A stretch of DNA of 64,000 nt, taken from NCBI GenBank assembly GCA_016214985.1, contig JACRMM010000022.1, forward strand, positions 62,001 to 126,000, in the 5' to 3' direction. The notes under the pieces are model-generated. The model was not told the origin of the DNA. It saw only the letters and a program-made list of their open reading frames with translations, and made no database searches. Positions 39,012 through 48,403 of the stretch are shown in pieces. The translations under genes and the position numbers were made by a program. Source of the DNA: Deltaproteobacteria bacterium. GTDB lineage: Bacteria > Desulfobacterota > Deferrisomatia > Deferrisomatales > JACRMM01. How positions within the stretch are numbered: the first letter of the stretch is position 1; every line of letters starts with the position of its first letter.

Positions 39012-39641
39012 CTACCGCCAGCCCTTCAGGCGGGCCAGGCGCCATTTCTGCTCGCGCTCGCGCCGCTCGTCCAGAGGGGCGGCCGAATCGTCCCAGCGGA
39101 TGCCCCGCTGACGGCACACCTCGCGAAGCGAGCGCACGGCGTCCACGTCCTCGGGCCGTTGGCGGCCCAGGACGGCGTAGAGGATCTCCGAGCCGTCCCG
39201 GAGGAGGAGGTTGACGGTCGCCGGATCCCGCTCGCCTCCTGAGCCGAGCGTACCGGCGACCACGCGGCGCACCCGGGGCCACGGCACCAGCCGCCGCCCG
39301 AGGGCCCAGCCGAGGCGGATGCCGGTGTCGTCGAGCCGGGTGGTGAGGCGCCACGGGAGGGTGGCGATGAGAGGGCACGCCAGCAGACAGGCGGTTGCGG
39401 CGAGCGCAAGGAACCCCCACCCCTCGGGCCTGTGAACGGCGCGGGCGACGAGCGCGGCGCCCCACGCGCCCAGGGCGAGGCCAACTCCGACCGTCGCGCC
39501 GGCACGCAGCCCGGTGAGGTGGCGGAAAGAAGCCGGGTCGTTCGGCGGCTGGGTGGCTGGGCGGCTGGGCGGCTGAGACGCTGGGATGCCGGGATGCTGG
39601 GAGGCGACTCCTTGCACCGGGTCTTCGTCTTCTCTACGCAT
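39012..39641 (-). CDS. hypothetical membrane protein with PH-like domain
   Basis: A protein of up to 209 residues. Two hydrophobic helices (about 44-64 and 73-93) are followed by a soluble domain ([29 protein letters not shown]) resembling bacterial PH domains, and a charged tail. The first 38 or so residues ([16 protein letters not shown]) are encoded by a low-complexity intergenic-type repeat, so the true start may be further in, after 39530. No function can be given. Confidence 0.55.
   Translation of the reverse strand: MRREDEDPVQGVASQHPGIPASQPPSRPATQPPNDPASFRHLTGLRAGATVGVGLALGAWGAALVARAVHRPEGWGFLALAATACLLACPLIATLPWRLTTRLDDTGIRLGWALGRRLVPWPRVRRVVAGTLGSGGERDPATVNLLLRDGSEILYAVLGRQRPEDVDAVRSLREVCRQRGIRWDDSAAPLDERREREQKWRLARLKGWR
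39540..39605. repeat. GGCTGGGCGGCTGGG-type tandem repeat
   Basis: Tandem words CGGCTGGGTGG, CTGGGCGGCTGGGCGGCTG and CTGGGATGCCGGGATGCTGG. A sister stretch with CTTCCTCGCCGCCTAG repeated twice lies at about 39648-39677. Confidence 0.6.
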
Positions 39642-39688
39642 TCAAGCTTCCTCGCCGCCTAGCTTCCTCGCCGCCTGGCGTCCTGCTG

Positions 39689-40903
39689 TCACTCCCCGTG
39701 CTTCACCACGTCGTAGGTAACCTGGAGCGGCACGGGCTCTCCGCCCCGGAGGACCTCCAACGGGCCCACGTCGCCCGGCTTGTGAAGGCTCACCTGGTAG
39801 GTGAGGTCGAACACTTCCTTGATGCCGGTCCTGTCCACCGAGACGATGACGTCGCCCGACCGGAGGCCGGCCTTCTCGCCCGGGCTGCCGGGCAGCACCC
39901 CCACCACGCGCACCCCCTTCTTGTCCGCCTCCTCGATCTGCACCCCGAGCATCACCCGTTGATCTTCGAGGTCGCGGTAGTCCACGGACCAGTACACGTC
40001 GGCCGAAGGCATGGGGAGCGCGGGGATCTCCACGTCCATCGTCTTCTCCGCGGGAACCGCGACGAGCGCGGTGTTCACGTAGGGCTCGACGATCACATAG
40101 GGCACCGGAGCCCTGCGGAACACGCGCCGGGGGATCCCGAACCCGTAGCGCACGTGGTTGCCCCCGGCGAAGACCACCAGGCGCCGGCCCTGGCCCTCGG
40201 GGCTCTGGAGGAAGTCCGCCGCGGTCTGGGCCATGGTCTCGTCCCACAGGACCTGGATGCGGTAAAAGACGCTGGGGTCCTTGGACCCCTTGGCATGCCC
40301 GCCCATCATCCCTTCGATGAACGCCCGGTGGTACGGGTCATCGAAGTCCATGGCCGGAAGCTGCTCGGCCATCTCCGGGGGTAACCCCTCGAGCCCCTTC
40401 TCCCGCACGGCGCTCTTGAGGTCGTTGCCGGCGTTGAGGGCCAGCAGGGGCAGCTTGTTGTCGCGGGCGAAGCGCAGGATGTCTCGGTAGTAGGGGAACG
40501 TGTTCCCCCAGTTCTCCTGCCAGACCCGCAGAAACTCCTTCTCGTCGGAGCGCCCCTGGATGTAGTCGTCCACCTTTACCTGAGATGGCCGGCGCAGCAT
40601 CTCCAGGCCCAGGGCCAGCTTGCCCGGGAATCGCTGGGCGAGTCCCTCGAGGACGGCGAGCTCGACCCCGTGGTCGTCCAGGCTGTCGTGGGACTCGCCC
40701 ACATACACGACCGGAAACTGGGCCAGATAGTCGAGGAGCTCCGTCTGGCTGAGGAGGCGACCCGTCTTGAGGTGAAGGATGTCCCCTTTGGCCAGGGTTG
40801 TGGGCTCCCGGTAGGGGGACTCGATCCGGAGGCTGCCCTGGTCCACGGCACAGCCGAGGAGGAACCCGATCGGGAGCAGGGACAAGAGAAGAGCGGTTCG
40901 CAT
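39689..40903 (-). CDS. ChaN-like lipoprotein with PDZ domain
   Basis: A 404-residue lipoprotein. The signal MRTALLLSLLPIGFLLGC has the lipid-carrying Cys18. Residues about 60-260 are a ChaN (haem-binding, EreA/ChaN) domain with VVYVGESHDSLDDH, LGLEMLRRPSQ and GGNHVRYGFGIPRR. Residues about 310-400 are a PDZ domain (LGVQIEEAD, PGSPGEKAGLRSGDVIVSVD). ChaN proteins bind haem or iron at the outer membrane; the PDZ addition suggests recruitment of a peptide or protease. GAGG precedes the ATG at 40903; the frame runs 13 codons further, overlapping lgt. It follows lgt directly. Confidence 0.8.
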   Translation of the reverse strand: MRTALLLSLLPIGFLLGCAVDQGSLRIESPYREPTTLAKGDILHLKTGRLLSQTELLDYLAQFPVVYVGESHDSLDDHGVELAVLEGLAQRFPGKLALGLEMLRRPSQVKVDDYIQGRSDEKEFLRVWQENWGNTFPYYRDILRFARDNKLPLLALNAGNDLKSAVREKGLEGLPPEMAEQLPAMDFDDPYHRAFIEGMMGGHAKGSKDPSVFYRIQVLWDETMAQTAADFLQSPEGQGRRLVVFAGGNHVRYGFGIPRRVFRRAPVPYVIVEPYVNTALVAVPAEKTMDVEIPALPMPSADVYWSVDYRDLEDQRVMLGVQIEEADKKGVRVVGVLPGSPGEKAGLRSGDVIVSVDRTGIKEVFDLTYQVSLHKPGDVGPLEVLRGGEPVPLQVTYDVVKHGE

Positions 40904-40938
40904 GGTTGACCTCGTGCGGCAGGGAGCGGAAGTCGGCT

Positions 40939-41709
40939 TCACGCCCCGGGGCGGGCGTGTCCCCGGGACTGAGAGTACAGGATCCAGAGGCCGAACAGAA
41001 ACAGTGGGATCCCGAGTGCCTGGCTCGTGGAGAGAGGGCCGAGGGATCCCCGCGGGTCATCACGGAAGATCTCCACCGTGAAGCGAAGGGCCGGGTAGGC
41101 GGTGAGGTAGGCGCCGAAGACCTGGCCCTCGAACCGGCGCCGGCGGCCGACGACCCCGTAGAGAATGGCGAACAGGGCGAACGCCGCGGCGGATTCGTAG
41201 AGCTGGGTCGGGTGCAGGGGCACGCCGAGCCGTGCGAGACTGCGCGGGTTCGTGAACGTCACGGCCCAGGGCAGGTGGCACTCCGCTCCGTAGCAGCACC
41301 CGGCGAAGAAGCACCCGACGCGCCCGAGCGCCTGCCCGAGCACGAGGCCCGGAGCGATGGCGTCGGCCGTGTCCCACAGGGGCAGGTGGTGGCGGCGGAC
41401 GAACCACACCGCCGCGAGCGCTGCGCCGATGAAGCCGCCGTAGAACACGAGCCCACCCTTCCAGAGGGCGAGGATCTGTCCCGGATTCGCCGCGAAGTAC
41501 CGCCACTCCAGGAGGACGAAGAACAGCCGCGCGCCCAGGACGGCCGACACCAGGATCGCGAAGCACAGATCCTGGAACTCCTTCGCGTCGATGCCATAGC
41601 GGCGCGCCTCTCGCCCGCCGATCCACAGGGCGGAGGCGAAACCGAGCGCCACCAGCAGGCCGTAGGTGTAGAGCTTGAACGGGCCGAGCTCGAAGAGGAT
41701 GGGATGCAT
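40939..41709 (-). CDS. lgt: prolipoprotein diacylglyceryl transferase Lgt
   Basis: A 256-residue integral membrane enzyme with seven helices. It attaches diacylglycerol to the lipobox cysteine of prelipoproteins. Seen: YTYGLLVALGF near the start, then GARLFFVLLEW, the phosphatidylglycerol-binding signature region GFIGAALAAVWFVRRHHLP, and GRVGCFFAGCCYG with the catalytic arginine context. A histidine in LHPTQLYES is also typical. Its neighbours lspA and a lipoprotein gene fit. Confidence 0.92.
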   Translation of the reverse strand: MHPILFELGPFKLYTYGLLVALGFASALWIGGREARRYGIDAKEFQDLCFAILVSAVLGARLFFVLLEWRYFAANPGQILALWKGGLVFYGGFIGAALAAVWFVRRHHLPLWDTADAIAPGLVLGQALGRVGCFFAGCCYGAECHLPWAVTFTNPRSLARLGVPLHPTQLYESAAAFALFAILYGVVGRRRRFEGQVFGAYLTAYPALRFTVEIFRDDPRGSLGPLSTSQALGIPLFLFGLWILYSQSRGHARPGA

Positions 41710-41720
41710 GGGGACCCCGT

Positions 41721-41890
41721 TGGGAGGCTGGGAAGCTGGGAAGCTGGGAAGCTGGGAAGCTCGAAGCTGGGAAGCTAGGAAGCTGGGAAGCTAGGAAGCT
41801 CGAAGCTGGGAAGCTAGGAGCCGGAAGGCTGCGCTGCACCACCTTTCCAGCCCTCTCGCATTCCAGCTTTCTAGCTTTCCCGCCTTCCAG
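41721..41890. repeat. GGGAAGCT microsatellite-like array
   Basis: About 11 imperfect copies of an 8-10 base unit (GGGAAGCT, AGGAAGCT, CGAAGCT) from 41733 to 41820 are followed by inverted words (CCAGCTTTCTAGCTTTCCCG, CCTTCCAGCCTTC). The right end runs into the lspA 3' end, whose TAG stop and last few codons lie in this sequence. Confidence 0.75.
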
Positions 41891-42374
41891 CCTTCTTTCC
41901 GAAGATCTCTTCCCCGATCAAGAGCACCATGCCCACGGTGATCGCCGAGTCCGCCACGTTGAAGGGCGGCCAGTGGTGGGTCCTCCAGAAGACGTCGAGG
42001 AAGTCTACGACCTCGCCCCACCGCACCCGGTCGATGAGGTTGCCGACCGCGCCGCCGAAGACCAGCGACAACGCGGCCAGCGTCCAGGGGCGGCCTCGCG
42101 GCAGCCGGGCCACGACCACGAGGATCACCGTGAGGGCCACGGCCGTGACGACCAGGAAGAAGGGGCGGCGGAAGCTCTCGGGCTGGTTGGCGAGAAAGCT
42201 GAACGCGGCCCCTGGGTTTCGCAGGTACGTGAGGTGGAACAGTCCCTCCACGACGGGGCGGCTCTCGTAGAGGGCGAGCGTGGCACGCACCCAGGCCTTG
42301 GTCGCCTGGTCCAGGCCGACGATCGCGCCGGCGACGGCGGCGAACGGCGCGAGCTTCCGGGCGAGGTCGGTCAC
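41871..42374 (-). CDS. lspA: lipoprotein signal peptidase LspA
   Basis: A 167-residue signal peptidase II with four membrane helices. Catalytic aspartates are in [17 protein letters not shown] and [11 protein letters not shown]; the N-terminal [13 protein letters not shown] is also typical. The GTG start at 42374 overlaps the ileS stop codon by 4 bases, the common ileS-lspA coupling. The last residues (GKKAGRRES) are encoded by the bordering repeat and are probably not essential. Confidence 0.92.
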   Translation of the reverse strand: MTDLARKLAPFAAVAGAIVGLDQATKAWVRATLALYESRPVVEGLFHLTYLRNPGAAFSFLANQPESFRRPFFLVVTAVALTVILVVVARLPRGRPWTLAALSLVFGGAVGNLIDRVRWGEVVDFLDVFWRTHHWPPFNVADSAITVGMVLLIGEEIFGKKAGRRES

Positions 42375-45166
42375 GCGGGCTCCAGGTGCGCCACGCACCG
42401 GCCGCAGGCTTCCGGGTGCTCGGCCGTCTGTCCCACGGACGGCGAATAGTTCCAACACCGCTGGCACTTCTGTCCCTCGGCGCGGGCCACGTCGACCGCG
42501 ACGCCCGGCACTTGCGGGTCGGCGAAGGCCCCGCCCTGGCCGGGCCTCACCTCGGCCTGGCTGACGATGAAGAGGAAGGGCAGCTCCTCCGCGTAGGGGG
42601 CGAGGAACTCGGCCCAGGCGGAGTCGACGTGGAGCACCACCCGGGCGTCGAGCGAGTGGCCGATCACCTTGGCGGCCCGCGCCTCCTCGGCGGCCCGGGT
42701 CACGAGCCCCCGCAGGTCCTTGAGCTTCTGCCAGCGCTCGGCGAGCGCGCCGTCCAGCGCCGCGGTCTCCACCTCGGGGAAGAGTTGCTCGTGCACGCTC
42801 CCCTGGGCGTCGGGCAGGTGGTTCCACACCTCGTCGGCTGTGAACGCGAGCACGGGCGCCATGAGGCGGATCAGGCGATCCAGGATCTCCCGAAGGGCGG
42901 TCTGGGCCGCGCGCCGGCCGCGGCTCGCGGCCGGGAAGGTGTAGAGCCGGTCCTTGAGGATGTCGAGGTAGAACGCCGACAGGTCCACGGTGCAGTAGTT
43001 GTGCAGCCGGTGGAAGATCGCGTGGAACTCATACTCCTCGTAGGCCCTACGGCACCGCTCGACCAGGCGATTGACCTGGTCCAGCGCGTAGCGGTCGATC
43101 TCCGGAAGCTCGACGCGGGGCACCGCGTCCCGGGCGGGGTCGAAGTCGGAGAGGTTCCCGAGGAGGAACCGGCAGGTGTTGCGGATCTTCCGGTACGCCT
43201 CCACGAGGCGGGTGAGGATTTCGTCGGAGATGCGGATGTCGTCGCGGTAGTCCTCGGCCGCGACCCACAGACGGAGGATCTCCGCGCCGTACTTCTTCAC
43301 GACCTGCTCGGGCGCGATGACGTTGCCGGTGCTCTTCGACATCTTCTTGCCCTGGCCGTCCACGACGAAGCCGTGGGTGAGCACTGCCCGGTAGGGAGCC
43401 GCCCCGCGCGTGCCGACCGAGGTCAGAAGGCTCGAGTGGAACCATCCCCGGTGCTGGTCCGAACCCTCGAGGTAGAGGTCGGCGGGGCTCCCGAGGTCGG
43501 CCCGCTGTTCCAGCACCGCGGCGTGGGACACGCCCGAATCGAACCACACGTCGAGAATGTCCTCCTCCTTCCGGAGGTTTCGGCTGCCGCACGAGGGGCA
43601 GGCGGCGCCGGCAGGGAGGAAGTCCGAGAGCGGGCGGTCGAACCAGGAGTCGGCGCCCTCGGCGTCGAACCGGGCCGCCGCGTTGTCCGCGAGTTTGCGG
43701 CTCATGTACACCCCGTCGGCGCAGTCCGCGCAGTGGGCCGCCACGATGGGCACGCCCCACACCCTCTGGCGCGAGATGCACCAGTCCGGCCGCTGAGCGA
43801 TCATTCCGTAGATCCGCTCGCGGCCCCAGGGCGGGATCCACTGGACCCGGTCGATCTCCTCGAGGGCACGCGTGCGCAGGCCCGTGTCGTCCATGGAGAC
43901 GAACCACTGGCGCGTCGACCGGAAGATCACCGGTTTCTTGCAGCGCCAGCAGTGCGGGTACGAGTGCGTGACCGTGCCCTGGTGCAGGAGCGCCCCGGCC
44001 TGGGCCAGGGCTTCACACACGGCCGGGTTGGCCTGAAACACTCCTCGGCCTGCAAACCCGCCCACGTCGGCCGTGAAGCGGCCCTGCTCGTCGACCGGGG
44101 CGTACGCCTCGAGGCCGTACTCGAGGCCGACCTGGTAGTCCTCCTGGCCGTGCCCGGGGGCGGTGTGGACGCAGCCCGTGCCGGCTTCGAGGGTCACGTG
44201 GTCGCCGAGGATCAGGAAGCTCGGGCGGTCGTAGAGCGGGTGGCGAAGGGTCCGGCGCTCCAGGTCCCGCGGGTCGAGGCCGCAGAGCTCGGTCCAGGCG
44301 GCGACGCCCGCCTCCTCGAACACCACCGGTGCCAGGCGCCGGGCCAGGATCAGCACCTCGCCGACGGCGGTCCCCTCGGTGATCTCGTAGGCCGCGTACT
44401 CGAACTCCGGGTGGAGCGCCACGGCCAGATTGGCGGGGATCGTCCACGGGGTTGTGGTCCAGATGACCACGCTCACCCGTTTGCCCGCGAGCGCCGGATC
44501 GAGCTCGGCCGGATCGCCGCCGTAGGGGAACTTGACGTAGATGCTGGGGCTCGACTTTTCGGCGTACTCGACCTCGGCCTCAGCGAGCGCGGTCTGGCAG
44601 GTCACGCACCAGTACACCGGTTTCTTGCCCACGTAGACGGCGCCGGCCTCCATGAGGCGTCCGAGCTCCCGCACGATCTGGGCCTCGTAGGAGTGGGCCA
44701 TGGTGAGGTAGGGGTCGTCCCAGGTGCCGAAGATCCCGAGCCGGGCGAACTCGTCTCGCTGGATGGCCACGAATTTCTCGGCATAGGCGCGGCAGTGGCG
44801 GCGCACCTCGGCCTTGCTCATGCCCTCCTTCGCCTTGCCGAGCTCCTTGTCCACCTGGTGCTCGATCGGGAGGCCGTGGCAGTCCCAGCCGGGCACGTAG
44901 GGGCTCCGGAAGCCCGCCATGGTACGCGACTTGACGATGATGTCCTTCAGAATCTTGTTGATCGCGTGGCCCATGTGGATGTGACCGTTGGCGTAGGGCG
45001 GGCCGTCGTGGAGGATGAAGCTCGGCCGGCCCGCGCCCCGGGCCAGGATCCTCGCGTAGAGCTGCTCTTCCTCCCACCGCCGGAGGACCTCGGGCTCGCG
45101 CCGGACCAGGTCGGCCTTCATGGGGAAGGCGGTCTGGGGAAGGTTCAGTGTGTCCTTGTAATCCAT
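42371..45166 (-). CDS. ileS: isoleucyl-tRNA synthetase
   Basis: A 931-residue class I synthetase. The HIGH motif is in [16 protein letters not shown] (about 58-73) and KMSKS in [11 protein letters not shown]. An editing domain (CP1, including [13 protein letters not shown] and [12 protein letters not shown]) lies between. A C-terminal zinc knuckle has CQRCW and CGRC. The ATG at 45166 has TGAGGA upstream; the frame remains open some 200 codons before this but encodes nothing synthetase-like. Confidence 0.95.
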   Translation of the reverse strand: MDYKDTLNLPQTAFPMKADLVRREPEVLRRWEEEQLYARILARGAGRPSFILHDGPPYANGHIHMGHAINKILKDIIVKSRTMAGFRSPYVPGWDCHGLPIEHQVDKELGKAKEGMSKAEVRRHCRAYAEKFVAIQRDEFARLGIFGTWDDPYLTMAHSYEAQIVRELGRLMEAGAVYVGKKPVYWCVTCQTALAEAEVEYAEKSSPSIYVKFPYGGDPAELDPALAGKRVSVVIWTTTPWTIPANLAVALHPEFEYAAYEITEGTAVGEVLILARRLAPVVFEEAGVAAWTELCGLDPRDLERRTLRHPLYDRPSFLILGDHVTLEAGTGCVHTAPGHGQEDYQVGLEYGLEAYAPVDEQGRFTADVGGFAGRGVFQANPAVCEALAQAGALLHQGTVTHSYPHCWRCKKPVIFRSTRQWFVSMDDTGLRTRALEEIDRVQWIPPWGRERIYGMIAQRPDWCISRQRVWGVPIVAAHCADCADGVYMSRKLADNAAARFDAEGADSWFDRPLSDFLPAGAACPSCGSRNLRKEEDILDVWFDSGVSHAAVLEQRADLGSPADLYLEGSDQHRGWFHSSLLTSVGTRGAAPYRAVLTHGFVVDGQGKKMSKSTGNVIAPEQVVKKYGAEILRLWVAAEDYRDDIRISDEILTRLVEAYRKIRNTCRFLLGNLSDFDPARDAVPRVELPEIDRYALDQVNRLVERCRRAYEEYEFHAIFHRLHNYCTVDLSAFYLDILKDRLYTFPAASRGRRAAQTALREILDRLIRLMAPVLAFTADEVWNHLPDAQGSVHEQLFPEVETAALDGALAERWQKLKDLRGLVTRAAEEARAAKVIGHSLDARVVLHVDSAWAEFLAPYAEELPFLFIVSQAEVRPGQGGAFADPQVPGVAVDVARAEGQKCQRCWNYSPSVGQTAEHPEACGRCVAHLEPA

Positions 45167-45221
45167 CGGGTTCCTCAGAGGAGGAGGGCCGGAGATGCGC
45201 GTCCGGACGGGAAGGGCGGCA

Positions 45222-45250
45222 ACGTTAGCAGAGCGGGGAGCGAATGTGAA
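45222..45250 (-). promoter_or_regulatory. possible promoter for ileS-lspA
   Basis: Minus-strand TTCACA and TAACGT separated by 17 bases, about 55 bases before the ileS start. The match is moderate. Confidence 0.35.
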
Positions 45251-45296
45251 GCCTGGCAGCGGGGCGCTGCAGGGGGATCGTGCGTCAAGGGAACTT

Positions 45297-45318
45297 GAGC
45301 CAGCGTCGCCGCTGGCTC
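45297..45318. terminator. perfect 9-bp hairpin between rpe and ileS
   Basis: GAGCCAGCG, TCGC, CGCTGGCTC is a perfect inverted repeat. No T-tract follows, so it may be a pause site or the end of the rpe transcript rather than a classical terminator. The 239-base gap contains no gene. Confidence 0.35.
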
Positions 45319-45405
45319 CCACACGGTTGGGGCGTTCGAGCCGGAGGAGGTTCTGCTCCCGTCGAGGACAGTTTTCCGCCGATGGTCGGATCCCTCTGCG
45401 TGTGG

Positions 45406-46074
45406 CTATCCGTGGGTACACGCCTCTCGCAGCCGCCGGATCCGCTCGCCGTAGTCGCCGCCGAAGACGTAGGAGCCGGCCACGAAGGCGTCGGCCCCGG
45501 CTGCGGCGCAGGCGCCGACGGTCTCGTCGGTGACGCCGCCGTCCACCTCGATGCAGAGGTCGAGGCCGCGGCTGGCGGCGAGCCGGCGCAGTTCGGCGAC
45601 CTTCGGAACTGCGGCCGGGATGAACGTCTGGCCGCCGAAGCCCGGGTTGACGCTCATGACCAGCACCAGGTCGGCGAGGTCGAGCACGTGCTCCACGACG
45701 CAGACCGGAGTCGAGGGGTTCAGCGACACTCCGGCCTTCAGGCCCAGGTCCCGGATCTGCTGCAGGTTTCGGTGGAGGTGGGGACACGCCTCCGCGTGGA
45801 CGGTGAGGAGGGTGGCCCCGGCCCGGGCGAAGTCGGCGACGAAGCGCTCCGGCTCCACGATCATGAGGTGCACGTCCAGGGGCTTCGCCGTAGCCCTCCG
45901 GACCGCCTGGACCACGGGGGGGCCGATGGTCAGGTTGGGGACGAAACGGCCGTCCATGACGTCCACGTGGATCCAGTCGGCGCCGGCCGCGTCCACGGCC
46001 CGAACCTCCTCGGCCAGGCGGCCGAAGTCTGCGGACAGGACGCTCGGGGCGACGATGATGCGGTCACGGCTCAT
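45406..46074 (-). CDS. rpe: ribulose-phosphate 3-epimerase
   Basis: A 222-residue TIM-barrel enzyme that interconverts ribulose 5-phosphate and xylulose 5-phosphate. Motifs: [32 protein letters not shown] (metal His and Asp), [18 protein letters not shown] and EVDGGV. The start ATG at 46074 lies inside the end of the upstream PASTA-protein gene (11-base overlap), so the two are coupled. Confidence 0.94.
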   Translation of the reverse strand: MSRDRIIVAPSVLSADFGRLAEEVRAVDAAGADWIHVDVMDGRFVPNLTIGPPVVQAVRRATAKPLDVHLMIVEPERFVADFARAGATLLTVHAEACPHLHRNLQQIRDLGLKAGVSLNPSTPVCVVEHVLDLADLVLVMSVNPGFGGQTFIPAAVPKVAELRRLAASRGLDLCIEVDGGVTDETVGACAAAGADAFVAGSYVFGGDYGERIRRLREACTHG

Positions 46075-46825
46075 GCTTGGCTCCCTCGTCGGTGGGCGGC
46101 GGAGGCTCGTCTCTTGCTTTGGCGGCGGCGAGGCGAACGCCGGTACCCCTCGGGATCGGCGACCCGGCCGCCGGGTCCTGGCGCAGCACGAGGTCCTCCT
46201 TCGTCGGGTCATCGGTCGGCACGTCGTCCAAGGCCTCTACCCGCACGCCGAGCTCGTCCAGGGTTGCGGCGGCCCGGCCGTACGTGAGGCCCACGAGCCG
46301 CGGCATCCGGTAGATTGTGGGCCGAGGACCGGACCATATCACCAGGGGCACGGCCGTGCCCTTGAGCAACCGGCTCCCCGGGGCCGCCCCCTGCGCCACG
46401 ACCTGGCCCTCGGGCCCCCCCGGGATGCGGGTCGCCACCGCGGCTTGGAGCCCCGCTTCGATCAGGACAATGCGCGCCTCCTCCGTAGGCAGGCCGGCCA
46501 GCTCGGGCACTGCGTGGCGCTCGGCGCCGCGGGAGAGGATCACCCGGACGCGGCGGCCGGCCTTGACGACGCGGCCCGCCTCGGGCTGCTGCCGGATGAC
46601 GTGGTTCTCGGGCACCTGGTCGGAGTACTCGAACTCGGTCAGCTCCAGGCCGAGCTTCTTCGCGTCGAGGGCGTCGAGCGCCTGGGCGAGACCGAGGCCT
46701 GCGACCGGCGGGACGGCGACCTCCGGAGTCCGCTCCACGACGAACGAGACGCTGAGGTAGGTGGCGATACCGGCTACGCAGGCAGCCAGGGTTCCATACA
46801 GGGCAAAGAGCAGGAAGCGCTTCAT
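46064..46825 (-). CDS. PASTA-domain membrane-anchored protein
   Basis: A 253-residue protein with an N-terminal membrane anchor (about 5-28) and three PASTA domains (about 36-100, 103-170, 172-240). Each has a VP or MP start, a helix and a final VxxG/PxG pattern (VPENHVIRQQPEAGRVV, EGQVVAQGAAPGSRLL, LVLRQDPAAGSPIP). PASTA domains bind peptidoglycan stem peptides or beta-lactams. Here there is no kinase or transpeptidase attached. It sits between rsmB and rpe, an arrangement where a similar gene is often found in deltaproteobacteria (from memory). Confidence 0.85.
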   Translation of the reverse strand: MKRFLLFALYGTLAACVAGIATYLSVSFVVERTPEVAVPPVAGLGLAQALDALDAKKLGLELTEFEYSDQVPENHVIRQQPEAGRVVKAGRRVRVILSRGAERHAVPELAGLPTEEARIVLIEAGLQAAVATRIPGGPEGQVVAQGAAPGSRLLKGTAVPLVIWSGPRPTIYRMPRLVGLTYGRAAATLDELGVRVEALDDVPTDDPTKEDLVLRQDPAAGSPIPRGTGVRLAAAKARDEPPPPTDEGAKHEP

Positions 46826-48189
46826 TCATGGCTCCGTGCGAGGCGCGCGCCGAAGAAGCCGTCCAGCGCCTCCCCCCCCGCCTCTCCGACGTGGTCGGGG
46901 TAGGTCCGCAGGTCGCCTTCGGCGCTCGTGACCGCGGCCCAGGCGACCGGCCCGGGCGGCGGGGGGGTGCGGTGGAAGTCGGGGCGCTCGGCCAGGAACG
47001 CGGCGACGAGGTCCTCGTTCTCGGCACGAAGGGTCGTGCACGTGGCGTAAACAAGAATGCCGCCGGGGCGGACCGCGTCGGCCAGGTTGCGCAGCAGCGC
47101 GAGCTGCAGGGCGGGGAGCGCCGCGGCCTCCTCGGGCGACCGGCGCCACTTGGCGTCCGGTGTCCGCGACAGCACGCCGAGCCCCGAGCAGGGAGCGTCG
47201 ACGAGGACGGCGTCGAAGAGCCGCCCGTCGTCCGGCCGGTACTCCCGGGCGTCGGCGCAGCGTACCTCGACGTTTCCGATTCCCAGACGGCGGGAGAGCT
47301 CCTCGATCATCCGCACGCGGTGTGGGTGCACGTCGAGGGCGACGATCCGGCTGCCCTCGCCCGTCAGACGCGCCAGGTGGGTGGCCTTGAGACCGGGTGC
47401 CGCGCAGGCGTCGAGCACGCTCCAGCCGGGCTGCGGCGCCACCCAGTGGGCGATGAGCTGAGAGGCCTGGTCCTGGACCACGGCGCCCCCACGGGCCACG
47501 ACGCCGAGCGCCCGCGGATCGCCGGCCCCCTCGACCCAGACAGCCTCAGGGGCCCAGCGCCCCGCGCCGGCGGTGACGCCCTCGGCCCCGAGCTCGGCCA
47601 AGACGTCCGCGCGCGACGCGGCCGCCAAATCGATCCGCACCGTCAGCGTGGGGATCACGGAGGCGGCGCGGCAGAGGCGTTCGGCACCTACCTCGCCGTG
47701 TTCTCGCCGCCACACCTCAACCAGCCAGACCGGGCAGCCGAAAAGGAGCGAGAGCCGCATCGCCGGGTCTGCGGGCAGAGTCAGGTCCGGACCTTGCGCC
47801 GCGACCTTGCGCAGGACGGCGTTTACAAAGCCCGAGGCGTGGGCGTGGCCCGAGCGGCGTGCGAGCTCCACCGACTCGGAGACGGCCGCCCGGTCCGGCA
47901 CCCGATCGAGGAACAACAGCTGGTACGCCCCCAGCCGGAGGATGTCGAGCAGGAGGGGATGCGTCTTCTCCAGCGGCCGGCTCGAGGCGCGGGCCAGATG
48001 CGCGTCGAGCCGGTTCTGCCACCGCAGCACGCCGTACACCAGGTGGCTCGTCAGGCCCCGGCCCCGGGCGTCGAGCTCCGGGTGCCGGCCGAGCACGCCG
48101 TCGAGCACCGCGTCGGCGAAGGCCTCCCGGCGGCGCATGGCGTGGAGCGCGCTCAGGGCGAGGGATCGGGCATCGGGAGCTTGGCTCAC
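46822..48189 (-). CDS. rsmB: 16S rRNA (cytosine-967-C5)-methyltransferase RsmB
   Basis: A 455-residue enzyme. The N-terminal NusB-like RNA-binding domain (about 1-140; LALSALHAMRRREAFADAVL) is followed by the methylase: LDACAAPGLKATHLA (SAM binding), DAPCSGLGVLSRTPD and YATCT (the two catalytic cysteines). GTG 48189 with CAGGAGG upstream was preferred to GTG 48213. It overlaps the PASTA gene by 4 bases. Confidence 0.92.
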   Translation of the reverse strand: MSQAPDARSLALSALHAMRRREAFADAVLDGVLGRHPELDARGRGLTSHLVYGVLRWQNRLDAHLARASSRPLEKTHPLLLDILRLGAYQLLFLDRVPDRAAVSESVELARRSGHAHASGFVNAVLRKVAAQGPDLTLPADPAMRLSLLFGCPVWLVEVWRREHGEVGAERLCRAASVIPTLTVRIDLAAASRADVLAELGAEGVTAGAGRWAPEAVWVEGAGDPRALGVVARGGAVVQDQASQLIAHWVAPQPGWSVLDACAAPGLKATHLARLTGEGSRIVALDVHPHRVRMIEELSRRLGIGNVEVRCADAREYRPDDGRLFDAVLVDAPCSGLGVLSRTPDAKWRRSPEEAAALPALQLALLRNLADAVRPGGILVYATCTTLRAENEDLVAAFLAERPDFHRTPPPPGPVAWAAVTSAEGDLRTYPDHVGEAGGEALDGFFGARLARSHE

Positions 48190-48211
48190 GGGTCCTCCTG
48201 GGGGGAGAGGC

Positions 48212-48241
48212 ACTATACCCGCGCGCCGCGTGCCCTGTCAA
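48212..48241 (-). promoter_or_regulatory. strong sigma-70 promoter for rsmB operon
   Basis: Minus-strand TTGACA and TATAGT are separated by 18 bases, one of the best -35/-10 pairs in the window. The leader to the rsmB GTG would be only about 20 bases. It should drive rsmB, the PASTA gene and rpe. Confidence 0.75.
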
Positions 48242-48245
48242 AAAC

Positions 48246-48275
48246 GAGAAACCCCAACAAGTTCCAGGGTTTCTC
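48246..48275. other. 9-bp inverted repeat with 12-base loop
   Basis: GAGAAACCC and GGGTTTCTC flank a 12-base loop between the divergent rsmB and MCP genes, directly behind the rsmB promoter. It may be an operator for either gene. Confidence 0.35.
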
Positions 48276-48311
48276 CTTGAGGACCAGGAGTGCGGATGCT
48301 AGGATTCCCCG

Positions 48312-48389
48312 CGCTCAGCTGTCAGCGCTCAGCGATCAGCGAAATCAAGGGCTTCAAGCTGACAGCGGATCGCTGACAGCGGACAGCTT
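48312..48389. repeat. AGCTGTCAGCGG-type inverted repeat
   Basis: CTCAGCTGTCAGCGCTCAG, ATCAGC and then GCTGACAGCGGATCGCTGAC and AGCGGACAGCTT are inverted copies. They belong to the same vocabulary as 32422-32510. They fill most of the space before the second chemosensory unit. Confidence 0.6.
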
Positions 48390-48403
48390 GTTGGGAGAAA
48401 CCC

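Noticed and set aside
41733..41820. CRISPR-like array
   Set aside because: The units are 8-10 bases, contiguous and imperfect, with no spacers. It is a microsatellite.
45167..45405. T-box leader for ileS
   Set aside because: The gap has a promoter-like pair and one hairpin but no specifier loop or T-box sequence that I can see.
45167..45787. N-terminal extension of ileS
   Set aside because: The extra codons are low-complexity Arg/Gly/Pro and cover rpe. [20 protein letters not shown] is a standard IleS beginning.
48349..48376. Sigma-28-like TCAAG-N15-GCGGATCG before the second MCP
   Set aside because: It lies inside the AGCTGTCAGCGG repeat and the -10 match is poor.
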